Shown here piece by piece: positions 49,985-58,352 of a DNA stretch of 64,000 nt. The translations under genes and the position numbers were made by a program. The stretch comes from Hephaestia caeni (lineage in GTDB: Bacteria > Pseudomonadota > Alphaproteobacteria > Sphingomonadales > Sphingomonadaceae). Below the pieces are notes generated by a model that saw nothing but the letters and a program-made list of their open reading frames with translations, searched no databases and had not been told where the DNA came from. Position 1 is the stretch's first letter; each line of letters opens with the position of its first letter. The stretch covers positions 599,206-663,205 of the forward strand of contig NZ_QXDC01000002.1 in assembly GCF_003550065.1 (NCBI RefSeq). Reading direction: 5' to 3'.

Positions 49985-51105
49985 GCAAGCGCCTGCAGTC
50001 GCGACCGCAGACGCTCGAAGAAGCGAGGACGCATGAAGTAGCTGGTATGGGCATCGATCACGCCGGTCATCGAACTGAACATGAAATCTTCGACGCCATC
50101 GAAGATACCCTGGCAACGGAAGCTAAGGACATCGACAGGGTCATAGACATTCCACCAACGAGCCACCGCTGCCGGCTTTGCTGCCAGCGTACGGCCAGGC
50201 GACGGAATCGACTTCTCGCTTGCCGCAAACAGCTTGAGTTCCTCAAAGAAACCGGGTTGCGATCCCACAGTCAGCAGCACGTCGATAGCGAAGCCGTCTG
50301 GTAGTCCGGCACCGGCTGGATCTGTCAGGAGATCGTACAGGATGACCCCGCCCAGACTATGACCGACAACCACCAGCGGCTCATCCTTTGCGGTTGCATC
50401 GGCCCGCGCGGCGAGTAATTCTGCTACCACCCGATGGCGAATGTCGGCTCGAACAGCCCCGCCACGTAGATAGACGAACACGTCGCCGATGAACCTAGCT
50501 GCCATCGGGTTGAGCTTGTCGCGGGTAAGCCCAAGAACGCCCGATGAAACCAGGTTCCTGCCGCGATCCAGGACAGTGCCGGCCGCCGCCTTCAGGCGAT
50601 CGAGCAGACCATAGGCAGCAGGAGGCTCGCGCTGAAGGCGCTCTCGCAAGGCGTCGATAAAAGCCGCGTCGGTCATGTCGGGCTTGACCCAAGTCGGGGC
50701 AGTATTGACCTCGGCATAGGCGGCGGCGGCCTGCATTTCCGAAAACTCTTCGGGATCGAGTTGGCGGTTTTGCGTCGCTGCGGTTTCGATCAGCACTGCG
50801 TAGAGCGTGTCCACCGCAGCTGGAAAATCCACGGCCGCAATCTCTGCGATCGATACACCACCGATTGCGCCAGGTATCTCACTGCCTCCCCCGAGACTGA
50901 ACGGCGTCGGCAAGTCGCCGCTGCGCGGCAGGCATTGCTCCCCAAATGCGAAGGACGCGCCTAAGTCTCCCCAGAAGGGGTTGCGAATGCCCGCCTCTTT
51001 TCCGAGAGCAAGCTTGCGGAACCGATCATCACGGAGCTGGACTTCTGCTGCATATGCCGGGGTTTGCCGCGTAGCGACGCCATGCACGAACACCAATTGG
51101 GTCAT
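49981..51105 (-). CDS. Alpha/beta hydrolase (lipase/esterase type) in the gasdermin operon
   Basis: A 374-residue cytosolic alpha/beta hydrolase: N-terminal strand MTQLVFVHGVATRQT with oxyanion HG, nucleophile Ser250 in VVVGHSLGGVILYDLL, acid Asp322 or Asp325 in WWNVYDPVDVLSF, and His353 in VIDAHTSYFM. The layout is that of lipases/esterases acting on large substrates; phospholipid attack during cell death is an attractive but unproven role. It lies between the gasdermin gene (27-base gap) and the caspase gene (four-base overlap), so it is clearly part of the operon. Not a usual partner of bacterial gasdermins as far as I know. Confidence 0.82.
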   Translation of the reverse strand: MTQLVFVHGVATRQTPAYAAEVQLRDDRFRKLALGKEAGIRNPFWGDLGASFAFGEQCLPRSGDLPTPFSLGGGSEIPGAIGGVSIAEIAAVDFPAAVDTLYAVLIETAATQNRQLDPEEFSEMQAAAAYAEVNTAPTWVKPDMTDAAFIDALRERLQREPPAAYGLLDRLKAAAGTVLDRGRNLVSSGVLGLTRDKLNPMAARFIGDVFVYLRGGAVRADIRHRVVAELLAARADATAKDEPLVVVGHSLGGVILYDLLTDPAGAGLPDGFAIDVLLTVGSQPGFFEELKLFAASEKSIPSPGRTLAAKPAAVARWWNVYDPVDVLSFRCQGIFDGVEDFMFSSMTGVIDAHTSYFMRPRFFERLRSRLQALA

Positions 51106-51132
51106 TTTCTAGCTATCCCGCCTCTTGCTTGG

Positions 51133-51972
51133 TCAGGCGATCAGTTCACCTTCGCCGAGTTCTGCCGGATCGACCGTCTTGAGTTCTGGAAGCGCACCTT
51201 CAAAATCAGCGAACACGACACCTTGCCCCGCGCCGACACCAAAGCTGACCGTACCGGCCTTCACCGGGCGGAAAACGAGATCAAACTCACCATCGTCACC
51301 ACGATCACCGGCGGAAAGCTCGATCGCCACGAAACCGAAGGCGAGATTCTTATCGCCTTCGTATGTGACGGTCGTGGTCGTCTCCGTCTCCTTGCCAACC
51401 GATAGCGAGCCACCGACCAACTCCTTGATCACGGGCACTTCCAGTTTGATGCTGCTATTATCGTGGTTGTAAGCTGTGACCCCCAGCTTCTTTGACGTCA
51501 CAATCTCAGTGAGTATGTAAAGACGCCCCTTACCGAACAGATATTTCTTCAGGATCGGATGATCCCACCGCACCTTCGACGCCTCCAGATAATCGCCGAT
51601 CTCGATCGTATTAGCGCGGTGGCGTGTCACCCCGGCGTAACTGAACTCGACTTTGCTGGCGCGCTCATAGGCTGCTTTCACGCCAAGATTTCCGCCCATG
51701 GCACCGATGATGTTGCCGAGTATATCGAGTCCAAGCTCAATGGGCAGCTTGCTGCTCTTCTGCCCGTTGATGTTGGCGGCTTCGCCCGATGTGATCTTCG
51801 GGAGGTTGCCATCCTGTTCTTCGGTAAGCTGACTCAGCGTACCAATGATTCCGCGAGCACCTTTATATTCTCCAAGCAGGGCCAGAGGCTCCAAATCTTC
51901 GAGAGGATGCAATACTACATTGAGATTCAATGATTTCAGATAATTAACCGAACGGTCTGAACAAATACCCAT
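51133..51972 (-). CDS. Bacterial gasdermin (pore-forming cell-death effector)
   Basis: A 279-residue protein of bGSDM size. Supporting features: Cys4 in the start MGICSDRSVNYLKSLNLNVV, matching the N-terminal palmitoylated cysteine of known bacterial gasdermins; the LEDLEPLALLGEYKGARGII stretch; the SKLPIELGLDILGNIIGAMG helix-glycine segment near residue 74-94; strands KVEFSYAGVTRH, GRLYILTEIVTSKKLGVTAY and KNLAFGFVAIELSAGD; and a short acidic C-terminal tail after about residue 240 that would be the inhibitory peptide. On cleavage such proteins form very large membrane pores. Start at 51972 after AGGGGGCTTCG. First gene of the operon, next to an alpha/beta hydrolase and a caspase-like protease. 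The call rests on motif memory and context; a structure prediction should settle it. Confidence 0.83.
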   Translation of the reverse strand: MGICSDRSVNYLKSLNLNVVLHPLEDLEPLALLGEYKGARGIIGTLSQLTEEQDGNLPKITSGEAANINGQKSSKLPIELGLDILGNIIGAMGGNLGVKAAYERASKVEFSYAGVTRHRANTIEIGDYLEASKVRWDHPILKKYLFGKGRLYILTEIVTSKKLGVTAYNHDNSSIKLEVPVIKELVGGSLSVGKETETTTTVTYEGDKNLAFGFVAIELSAGDRGDDGEFDLVFRPVKAGTVSFGVGAGQGVVFADFEGALPELKTVDPAELGEGELIA

Positions 51973-52226
51973 CGAAGCCCCCTACGGTTCATGCCACCGG
52001 CCGATCGACTGTCCTGGAAATGCCCCTCAGAATCGATATGGAATCATTCTGGACGTCTATTCTGCCCTATTATTGGGGACACTTCTGCAGAGAAAATTGG
52101 CAAAGAATTTTTTCGTCGAATGGAGTGATGAGATCGAGGTGCGCCAATGTGGCGCTTTGCCATCACATTTTCAGGATGCGAATTTCCTCGATTCGGACCA
52201 CCTCTCGCCGGCAGCCCAACTTTCCT
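51973..52226. other. Intergenic region upstream of the gasdermin gene
   Basis: About 250 AT-richer bases between the gasdermin and the acetyltransferase genes, which both read leftward. It should hold the operon promoter. No operator or hairpin stood out. Confidence 0.4.
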
Positions 52227-52727
52227 TCACTCCTGCTGATCCAGTCCGAACGCCGGATGATGGATAAGTTCTCCGTGAGGCTCGACGCTGTCGAATGGCA
52301 AGGCTTGGACTACCTCGGGGGGACAGCCAGCCACGCCCAGACCGGAAAAAGCCCGGAAGCCGAACCGGCTGTAGTAGATGGGATCGCCCACCAGCGCCGC
52401 GCCCCTGCTCGACGCACGGAGTTGGCGAAGGGCTTCCGCCATCAGGGCCGACCCGATACCTTGACGTTGCCTTGAGGGCAGAACCGCAAGCGGACCGATC
52501 AGACCCCAGCCGTCCTGCTTCCCCGCCCGTGCTTTTGAGGCGGCCAGAAAGCCGATTATCTCGCCTTCATCCTCCGCAACGAGCGAGAGGACGAGCGCGT
52601 CATCGTCCCGCAGTCTCTCGACGATGGCCGCTTCGGCTCCTGTGGACTGGGCAAGCATCTTGAAAGCGTCGGTGACGACGCGACGGATAGCCGGATCGTC
52701 ACCAACCTTGTCGTTGCGAATCAACAT
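52227..52727 (-). CDS. GNAT-family N-acetyltransferase
   Basis: A 166-residue enzyme of the YhbS-like GNAT type: MLIRNDKVGDDPAIRRVVTD, IIGFLAASKARA, then the acetyl-CoA-binding motif LAVLPSRQRQGIGSALMAEA and the C-terminal VGDPIYYSRFGFRAFSGLGV. The acceptor is unknown. It appears to mark the border between the conflict island and the polysaccharide locus. A toxin of the GNAT type is unlikely because no antitoxin gene is adjacent. Confidence 0.87.
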   Translation of the reverse strand: MLIRNDKVGDDPAIRRVVTDAFKMLAQSTGAEAAIVERLRDDDALVLSLVAEDEGEIIGFLAASKARAGKQDGWGLIGPLAVLPSRQRQGIGSALMAEALRQLRASSRGAALVGDPIYYSRFGFRAFSGLGVAGCPPEVVQALPFDSVEPHGELIHHPAFGLDQQE

Positions 52728-53083
52728 TTGGCTTTTCCTAAGCGATTGTCGAGTTGAGCGCGACGATCATGCTGCCCGCAGCCATCCGTGTTCATCGCGG
52801 CGGATTTCCTCCATTCTCACCTGAAGGTCGCCGCTTGGAACCGAACACAAAGTTCTATAGGACAACACGAAGGCCGACCATTCACTTGCAAATCATAGCC
52901 GCTTTCATCGATCCGTCACGCTCGCGCCGACGGCCTGGCTTTCGGCGCACCTCCCATTCCCGGCCCGCGCCGTTTCCGCCGCGACACATTTGCCTCTGAA
53001 ACCGAAGCATCGGGTCATTTCGGTTGCCAGCGCGTTCGGCGGCGATTAGAAAACACATTGATCATACAAAAGGGGAGGAAGGC
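52728..53083 (+). other. Intergenic region upstream of the GH2 gene
   Basis: About 350 bases, presumably containing the promoter of the GH2-sulfatase operon. It ends in a strong AGGGGAGGAAGG ribosome site. No clear operator seen. Confidence 0.4.
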
Positions 53084-55090
53084 ATGACCCGAGTTTCAAC
53101 GCTATTGCTCGGCACGGCACTGATATTGGGGAGCAGCGCCCTCGCGGCGCACGCCCAGACCGCAACGCCGCCGCCCAAGAATCCCGCCAACTCCGCAACC
53201 GGCACTGCCGGCTTCACCAAGCCCGGCACGACCGAAGGCGGAGCAGCGTACGTCGGGCCGATCATCAGCAAATGGGGCAAGGCGGTGACGCCCGAAAATG
53301 CGTGGCGCGGCTATCCGCGCCCGCAGATGGCGCGCGACACCTGGCTCAATCTCAACGGCCAGTGGGATTACGCGATCGCGCCGGCAAGCGCGCCGCAGCC
53401 GACGGCAATGGACGGCAAGATCCTCGTTCCCTTCGCGGTCGAATCGAAGCTGTCGGGCGTCGCGCGCAAGCTGATGCCCGACGATCGGCTCTGGTATAAG
53501 CGCACCTTCACCCTGCCCGCCAAATGGCCGGGCCAGCGGACGCTGCTGCATTTTGGCGCGGTGGATTATGAATCGACCGTGCTCGTCAACGGCGCCGTCG
53601 TCGGCAGCCACAAGGGCGGATCGGACCCGTTCAGCTTCGACATCACCCAGTATCTCCGCCCCGGCGCCAATGAGTTGGTGGTGCAGGTCACCGATCCTAC
53701 CTCGACCGGCGACCAGCCGCGCGGCAAGCAGACGCTCGAGCCGCGGGGCATCTGGTACACCGCGGTCAGCGGCATCTGGCAGACGGTGTGGCTCGAACCG
53801 GTTTCCGATCTCTACATCCGCGACGTGCGCGCGGTGCCCGATATCGACAAGGGCGAGCTTTCCGTCGCCGTCGCGCTCAGCAACACCGCGGCGCCCGACG
53901 ATGCCGTGCGCCTCACCGCGCGCGACAAGGGCAAGGTGATCGCGACCACGATCCTGCGCGGCAACCGCAAGGCGACGCTCAAGATCCCTAATGCGCACCT
54001 CTGGTCGCCAGATGATCCGTACCTTTACGACCTGACGGCGGAACTGGTGAAGGTAACGCCGCCCCAGGGCGCGGGCGACGACCGCAAGGGCCTGCCGCCG
54101 ATGACCGATCGCGAGGTGCAGGCGTATGCGGCTGCGAAAGTGGTCGGCAGCCCCAGCGATACCGTCCAGAGCTATTTCGGGATGCGCAAGATCTCGACCG
54201 GGATCAATCCGGCAACCGGCAAGATGGCGCTGCTGCTTAACAACAAACCGCTTTTCCAGAACGGCACGCTCGATCAGGGCTGGTGGCCCGGCGGCCTGCT
54301 GACCCCGCCCTCCGCCGAGGCCGCGCGCAGCGATATCGCGTTCCTGAAGAAGGCCGGGTTCAACATGCTGCGCAAGCACATCAAGGTCGAACCGGCCCAA
54401 TATTATGCCGACGCCGATCGGCTCGGCATCCTGATCTGGCAAGACATGCCCTCGGGTGCGTTCGGTGACCAGGCGGTACGCCGCCCAAGCACGCAGGAAG
54501 CGACGATGTCGTCCGACGCGATGGCCGAATATCAAAGCGAGCTGTCGCGCATCATCGGCGCGCTGCGCAGCTTCCCGTCGATCGTCATGTGGGTGACCAA
54601 CAACGAAGGCTGGGGCCAGTATGACGCCGGGACGGTGGGCGGCATCGCCAGGAACATGGATCCCAGCCGGCTGGTCAACACCGCGAGCGGCTGGATGGAC
54701 GTGCCCGACAGCGGATCGGACGTCTACGACATCCACACCTACGACGAAGTGCCCGTCGCGCCGTCGGCGCACCCCGATCGCCCGATTATTACAGGCGAAT
54801 ACGGCGGGGTGGGCCTGCCGATCCAGGGGCATTTGTGGTTCACCGATCGCGACGCGCGCATCTATCAGTTCGCGACCGACCAGGCGGATTATCGCAAGCG
54901 TTACAAGGTGAAGTTCGACGAGATCGTCCGCCAGGCCAAGGAGATCGGGCTTGCCGCCTCGGTTTATACCGAAACGAGCGACGTCGAGGGCGAACTCAAC
55001 GGCTTGCTGACGTATGATCGCGCGGTCTCGAAGCTGCCGGCGGAAGAGTTCGCGAAGATGGCCGAGCCGCTGTTCGAGGACGGCAAATAA
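53084..55090 (+). CDS. Secreted glycoside hydrolase family 2 enzyme
   Basis: A 668-residue periplasmic/secreted enzyme with signal peptide MTRVSTLLLGTALILGSSAL cut after AHAQ. Order of domains: sugar-binding domain (YPRPQMARDTWLNLNGQWDY, GAVDYESTVLVNGAVVGSHK), immunoglobulin-like domain, and a TIM barrel (AFLKKAGFNMLRKHIKVEPA, LGILIWQDMPSGAF). Acid/base Glu is in IVMWVTNNEGWGQYD, the nucleophile Glu in PIITGEYGG. The family covers beta-galactosidases, beta-glucuronidases, beta-mannosidases and others; which sugar is cut cannot be said. It heads an operon with two sulfatases, pointing to a sulfated polysaccharide. Start fixed by GGGGAGGAAGG. Confidence 0.9.
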   Translation: MTRVSTLLLGTALILGSSALAAHAQTATPPPKNPANSATGTAGFTKPGTTEGGAAYVGPIISKWGKAVTPENAWRGYPRPQMARDTWLNLNGQWDYAIAPASAPQPTAMDGKILVPFAVESKLSGVARKLMPDDRLWYKRTFTLPAKWPGQRTLLHFGAVDYESTVLVNGAVVGSHKGGSDPFSFDITQYLRPGANELVVQVTDPTSTGDQPRGKQTLEPRGIWYTAVSGIWQTVWLEPVSDLYIRDVRAVPDIDKGELSVAVALSNTAAPDDAVRLTARDKGKVIATTILRGNRKATLKIPNAHLWSPDDPYLYDLTAELVKVTPPQGAGDDRKGLPPMTDREVQAYAAAKVVGSPSDTVQSYFGMRKISTGINPATGKMALLLNNKPLFQNGTLDQGWWPGGLLTPPSAEAARSDIAFLKKAGFNMLRKHIKVEPAQYYADADRLGILIWQDMPSGAFGDQAVRRPSTQEATMSSDAMAEYQSELSRIIGALRSFPSIVMWVTNNEGWGQYDAGTVGGIARNMDPSRLVNTASGWMDVPDSGSDVYDIHTYDEVPVAPSAHPDRPIITGEYGGVGLPIQGHLWFTDRDARIYQFATDQADYRKRYKVKFDEIVRQAKEIGLAASVYTETSDVEGELNGLLTYDRAVSKLPAEEFAKMAEPLFEDGK

Positions 55091-56760
55091 TGGGCGCGGG
55101 AGGCATGAAGCGTCGCGAACTGCTGCTATCGTTCCTTGCCTCCACGGTGCCGCTGGGGGCGGCCGATGCGCTCGCGCAGGCCACCCCCCGCCCCGCCGTC
55201 AAGGCCGGAGGCGGCGCGCCCAACATCATCCTCATGGTCTCGGACCAGCATCGCGCGGGAATGACGAAAGCGACGGGCTATCCGCTCGATACGAGTCCAG
55301 GGCTCGATGCCCTGGCGCGGCGCGGGGTGCGGTTCGACCACGCCTATTGCACCGCGCCGCTGTGCGTCCCCAGCCGCATCTCGATGCTCACCGGGCGCTG
55401 GCCCGAGGCGCATCGGGTGCGGATGAACCTTGCGGCGCGCGATGCCTTCTACACGCAGGATCTGTACGACGTCGCCAAAGCGAGCGGCTATCGCACCGGG
55501 CTCGCGGGCAAGAACCACACGTATCGCACGGCCAAATCACTCGATTTCTGGCGCGAATACTCGCACGTCTCGGGCCATAAGGAGCCAAACGCCGATCCGC
55601 GCTACGCGGCGTTCGACGCCTGGATGAAGCAACTCGGCGCGGGTAGCCTGTCGCTCGAGCCGACGCCGTTTTCGGCGGAGGTCCAATATCCCTATCGCAT
55701 CGTTTCCGACGCGATCGATTTCATCGATGGTTCGGGCGACCAGCCCTTCCTGCTCCAGGTCGGTTTCCCCGAGCCGCACACCCCGCAGCAGGTACCCAAG
55801 CCCTATTGGGACATGTTCCCGCCGGACAAGGTGCCGCCGCGCGCCGCCGGCCCCGAGGCGCTGGAGAAGCTGGGCGCTCGCGCGCGCTGGCTGTTCGAAC
55901 TCGAGGAGCGCGCCGACGTTCCCGACGAGGCGCATTGGCAGCGCTACGTTTCTAACTATCTCGGCGCGCTGCGGATGATCGACGATCAGCTCGTGCGGCT
56001 CGTGAAGCATCTCGAGGCGCGCGGGATGATGGAGAATACGGTGATCGTCTACGTCGCCGATCACGGCGATTATGTGATGGATTACGGGCTCGGCCGCAAA
56101 GGCGTGGGATTGTCCGAGGCACTGACCAGGATTCCGATGATCTTCGCCGGCGCGGGCATCAAAGCGAACACGCTCGGCGGCGTGTTCACTTCGAACGCCG
56201 ATCTGATGCCGACATTATGCGAAGCGATGGGCGCCGAGATCCCACTCGGCGTTCAAGGGCGGAGCTTGTGGCCGATCCTTCAGGGAAAGCCCTACCCCGC
56301 CGACGAATTCCGCAGCATCTATGCCGGCGTCGGTGTCGGCGGGCTGTATTACGACGACAAGGACGATATCGCCCTGCCCCCCCGGGGCGCTCCTACCGCG
56401 AACGGCGGCGAGGACGACCGCAACCGCCTGAGCGGCGACACGCTCAACAAGGTGACGCAGAGCGGCAACGCCAAGATGGTGCGGATGGGCGCGTGGAAGC
56501 TGGTCTACGACATGATGGGCTATGGCCAGCTCTATCACCTGCCGACCGATCCACACGAGTTGAACAACCGCTTCGGCCAGCCCGATGTCGCGCGCGAGCA
56601 GGCCGCGCTGATGGCCGAACTGGCAATGTGGACGATCCGCGCGCAGGACAGCCTGCCGACCGGCCCGCAAAACAGGAAATACCAGACCAAATGGGCGCGT
56701 CCGCACAATTGGTACGCGCCCTATCGACGCGCGCCCGCGGGATCGGCGTTCATTCCGTAA
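55090..56760 (+). CDS. Type I formylglycine sulfatase, CVPSR
   Basis: A 556-residue sulfatase (family S1) with N-terminal export signal KRRELLLSFLASTVPLGAAD. Metal-binding start NIILMVSDQHRAG, formylglycine motif C92-V-P-S-R96 in CTAPLCVPSRISMLTGRW, and YVADHGDYVMDYGL as the second metal site. The cysteine needs conversion by a formylglycine-generating enzyme that is not in this window. The ATG overlaps the TAA of the GH2 gene, so translation is coupled. It should remove sulfate esters from the same glycan. Confidence 0.92.
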   Translation: MGAGGMKRRELLLSFLASTVPLGAADALAQATPRPAVKAGGGAPNIILMVSDQHRAGMTKATGYPLDTSPGLDALARRGVRFDHAYCTAPLCVPSRISMLTGRWPEAHRVRMNLAARDAFYTQDLYDVAKASGYRTGLAGKNHTYRTAKSLDFWREYSHVSGHKEPNADPRYAAFDAWMKQLGAGSLSLEPTPFSAEVQYPYRIVSDAIDFIDGSGDQPFLLQVGFPEPHTPQQVPKPYWDMFPPDKVPPRAAGPEALEKLGARARWLFELEERADVPDEAHWQRYVSNYLGALRMIDDQLVRLVKHLEARGMMENTVIVYVADHGDYVMDYGLGRKGVGLSEALTRIPMIFAGAGIKANTLGGVFTSNADLMPTLCEAMGAEIPLGVQGRSLWPILQGKPYPADEFRSIYAGVGVGGLYYDDKDDIALPPRGAPTANGGEDDRNRLSGDTLNKVTQSGNAKMVRMGAWKLVYDMMGYGQLYHLPTDPHELNNRFGQPDVAREQAALMAELAMWTIRAQDSLPTGPQNRKYQTKWARPHNWYAPYRRAPAGSAFIP

Positions 56761-56777
56761 GCTGAAGGGGAGAGACA

Positions 56778-58265
56778 ATGGCACGACACGCGAGAGCGGC
56801 ACGCTGGGCATCGACGACGATGCTCGCGGCGATCATGGGCATGACGGCGCCGACGGCGTTCGCGCGACCAGCCCCTGCCCCGCCCCCTGCTCCCGCCGCG
56901 CCGGCCCCGGACGCGCAGCGACCCAACATCCTGTTCGTGCTGATCGACGACATGGGCTACGGCGACCTGTCGATCATGGGCAACGACAAGATTCAGACGC
57001 CCAATCTCGACAAGCTGGCGCGCGAGGGCGTGCTGATGACCCAATTCTACGATGCCGCGCCGATCTGCTCGTCGTCGCGCGCGGGCTTCATGACCGGGCG
57101 TTTCCCGGCCGAGGTCGGGTTCATCAACTATGTCAGCGATCGCGCCTTCAATGCCTCGACGGGGCAAGCCGACTGGCTCGATCCCAAGCTGCCGACGGTC
57201 GCGCGTCTCCTCAAGAATGCCGGTTATTCGACCGCGCATATCGGCAAATGGCATCTGGGCGGCGGCCGCGACATCGGCGATGCGCCCTGGCCCACCGCCT
57301 ATGGCTTCGATCAGAGCTTCACGACCTTCGAAGGCCTCGGCCCGCGCGTGCTGGTTGCCGATCAGGAGCGCGACCTCGCCGAGCAATCGGACAAACTCGG
57401 CGAAGGCGCGCGCTTCTGGGAAATCAAGACCAACCTCACCCAGCTCTATTGCAACATGACGGTCGATTATGTCGCGCAGCATGCCGACAAGCCGTGGTTC
57501 GTGAACCTGTGGTTCAACGACGTCCACGATCCCTGGGCACCCGATGACGATTCACTGTCGGAGGTGATGGGCCACGGTTCGGACAGCGACGACGATCGCT
57601 ATCTCGCGACGATCGTCAAAATGGACCACACGCTGGGTAAATTGTTCGACCGGCTCGATCAGATGGGCGAGATGGACAACACGCTGGTGATCGTGACCAG
57701 CGATAACGGCCCCTCGTCGATGCAGCGTTATTATGAGAAGGGCCACACCGCGCCCGGCAGCACCGAGCATCTGCGCGGCCGCAAGTGGAGCCTCTATGAA
57801 GGCGGCATCCGCCAGCCGATGATCTTCTATTGGAAGGGGCACACCAAGGCCGGCACGCGCGACGAGCAGACGGTCGGCGAAGGCGTCGATCTGCTGCCGA
57901 CGATCGCGAGCGTCATCGGTGCGAAGGTGCCCGCCGGGGTCGATGGGATCGATCTGTCGCCGGTGTTCGCGGGACAAGCGATCACCGACCGGCCCGATCT
58001 CTATTGGGCATACGGCAAGGAAGGCGCCCCCAAAAAGACGCCGCAGCCGGCGATGGAGCACGATCGCGCGCCGCCCTTCGCCGTCCGTGAGGGCGATTGG
58101 AAGCTGCTTGCCGGGTTCGGCGCCGCCGACCCCGAGCTTTTCAACCTGGCAGCCGATCCGACCGAATCGACCGACGTCGCCGCGAGCCAGCCCGCGGTTC
58201 GCGATCGCCTGCTCGGCAAGCTCAAGGCGTGGATGGCGACACTGCCGAAGTATAACGCGCAATAA
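56778..58265 (+). CDS. Type I sulfatase with variant formylglycine motif CSSSR
   Basis: A 495-residue sulfatase with a signal peptide (MARHARAARWASTTMLAAIM...AFARP) and a Pro/Ala-rich linker. Fold motifs: ILFVLIDDMGYGDLS, GKWHLGG, LVIVTSDNGPSS and EGGIRQPMIF. The activation motif is C97-S-S-S-R101 in APICSSSRAGFMTGRF: the central residue is Ser instead of the Pro usual for CxPxR. This variant exists in some S1 sulfatases, but maturation should be checked. It lies 17 bases after the first sulfatase gene with GAAGGGGAGAGAC as ribosome site. Confidence 0.9.
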   Translation: MARHARAARWASTTMLAAIMGMTAPTAFARPAPAPPPAPAAPAPDAQRPNILFVLIDDMGYGDLSIMGNDKIQTPNLDKLAREGVLMTQFYDAAPICSSSRAGFMTGRFPAEVGFINYVSDRAFNASTGQADWLDPKLPTVARLLKNAGYSTAHIGKWHLGGGRDIGDAPWPTAYGFDQSFTTFEGLGPRVLVADQERDLAEQSDKLGEGARFWEIKTNLTQLYCNMTVDYVAQHADKPWFVNLWFNDVHDPWAPDDDSLSEVMGHGSDSDDDRYLATIVKMDHTLGKLFDRLDQMGEMDNTLVIVTSDNGPSSMQRYYEKGHTAPGSTEHLRGRKWSLYEGGIRQPMIFYWKGHTKAGTRDEQTVGEGVDLLPTIASVIGAKVPAGVDGIDLSPVFAGQAITDRPDLYWAYGKEGAPKKTPQPAMEHDRAPPFAVREGDWKLLAGFGAADPELFNLAADPTESTDVAASQPAVRDRLLGKLKAWMATLPKYNAQ

Positions 58266-58269
58266 AGAC

Positions 58270-58297
58270 GGCCGCGTCGAGATCGGGCGACGCGGCC
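58270..58297 (+). terminator. Hairpin between the sulfatase and receptor genes
   Basis: GGCCGCGTC pairs with GACGCGGCC across a ten-base loop, five bases after the stop of the second sulfatase gene. The genes are convergent, so it may serve as the operon's 3' end. No T-run follows. Confidence 0.5.
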
Positions 58298-58352
58298 GGT
58301 TCGGTCGACAAGGAGGCGGCAGCGGGATCGACCGCCGCCGCGCTTTCTTTCG

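Noticed and set aside
52227..52727. GNAT toxin of a toxin-antitoxin pair
   Set aside because: No ribbon-helix-helix antitoxin gene next to it; sequence resembles YhbS-type metabolic acetyltransferases.
53102..54832. Minus-strand frame of 576 residues opposite the GH2 gene
   Set aside because: Arg/His/Asp-rich shadow of a gene with signal peptide and both catalytic Glu residues on the plus strand.
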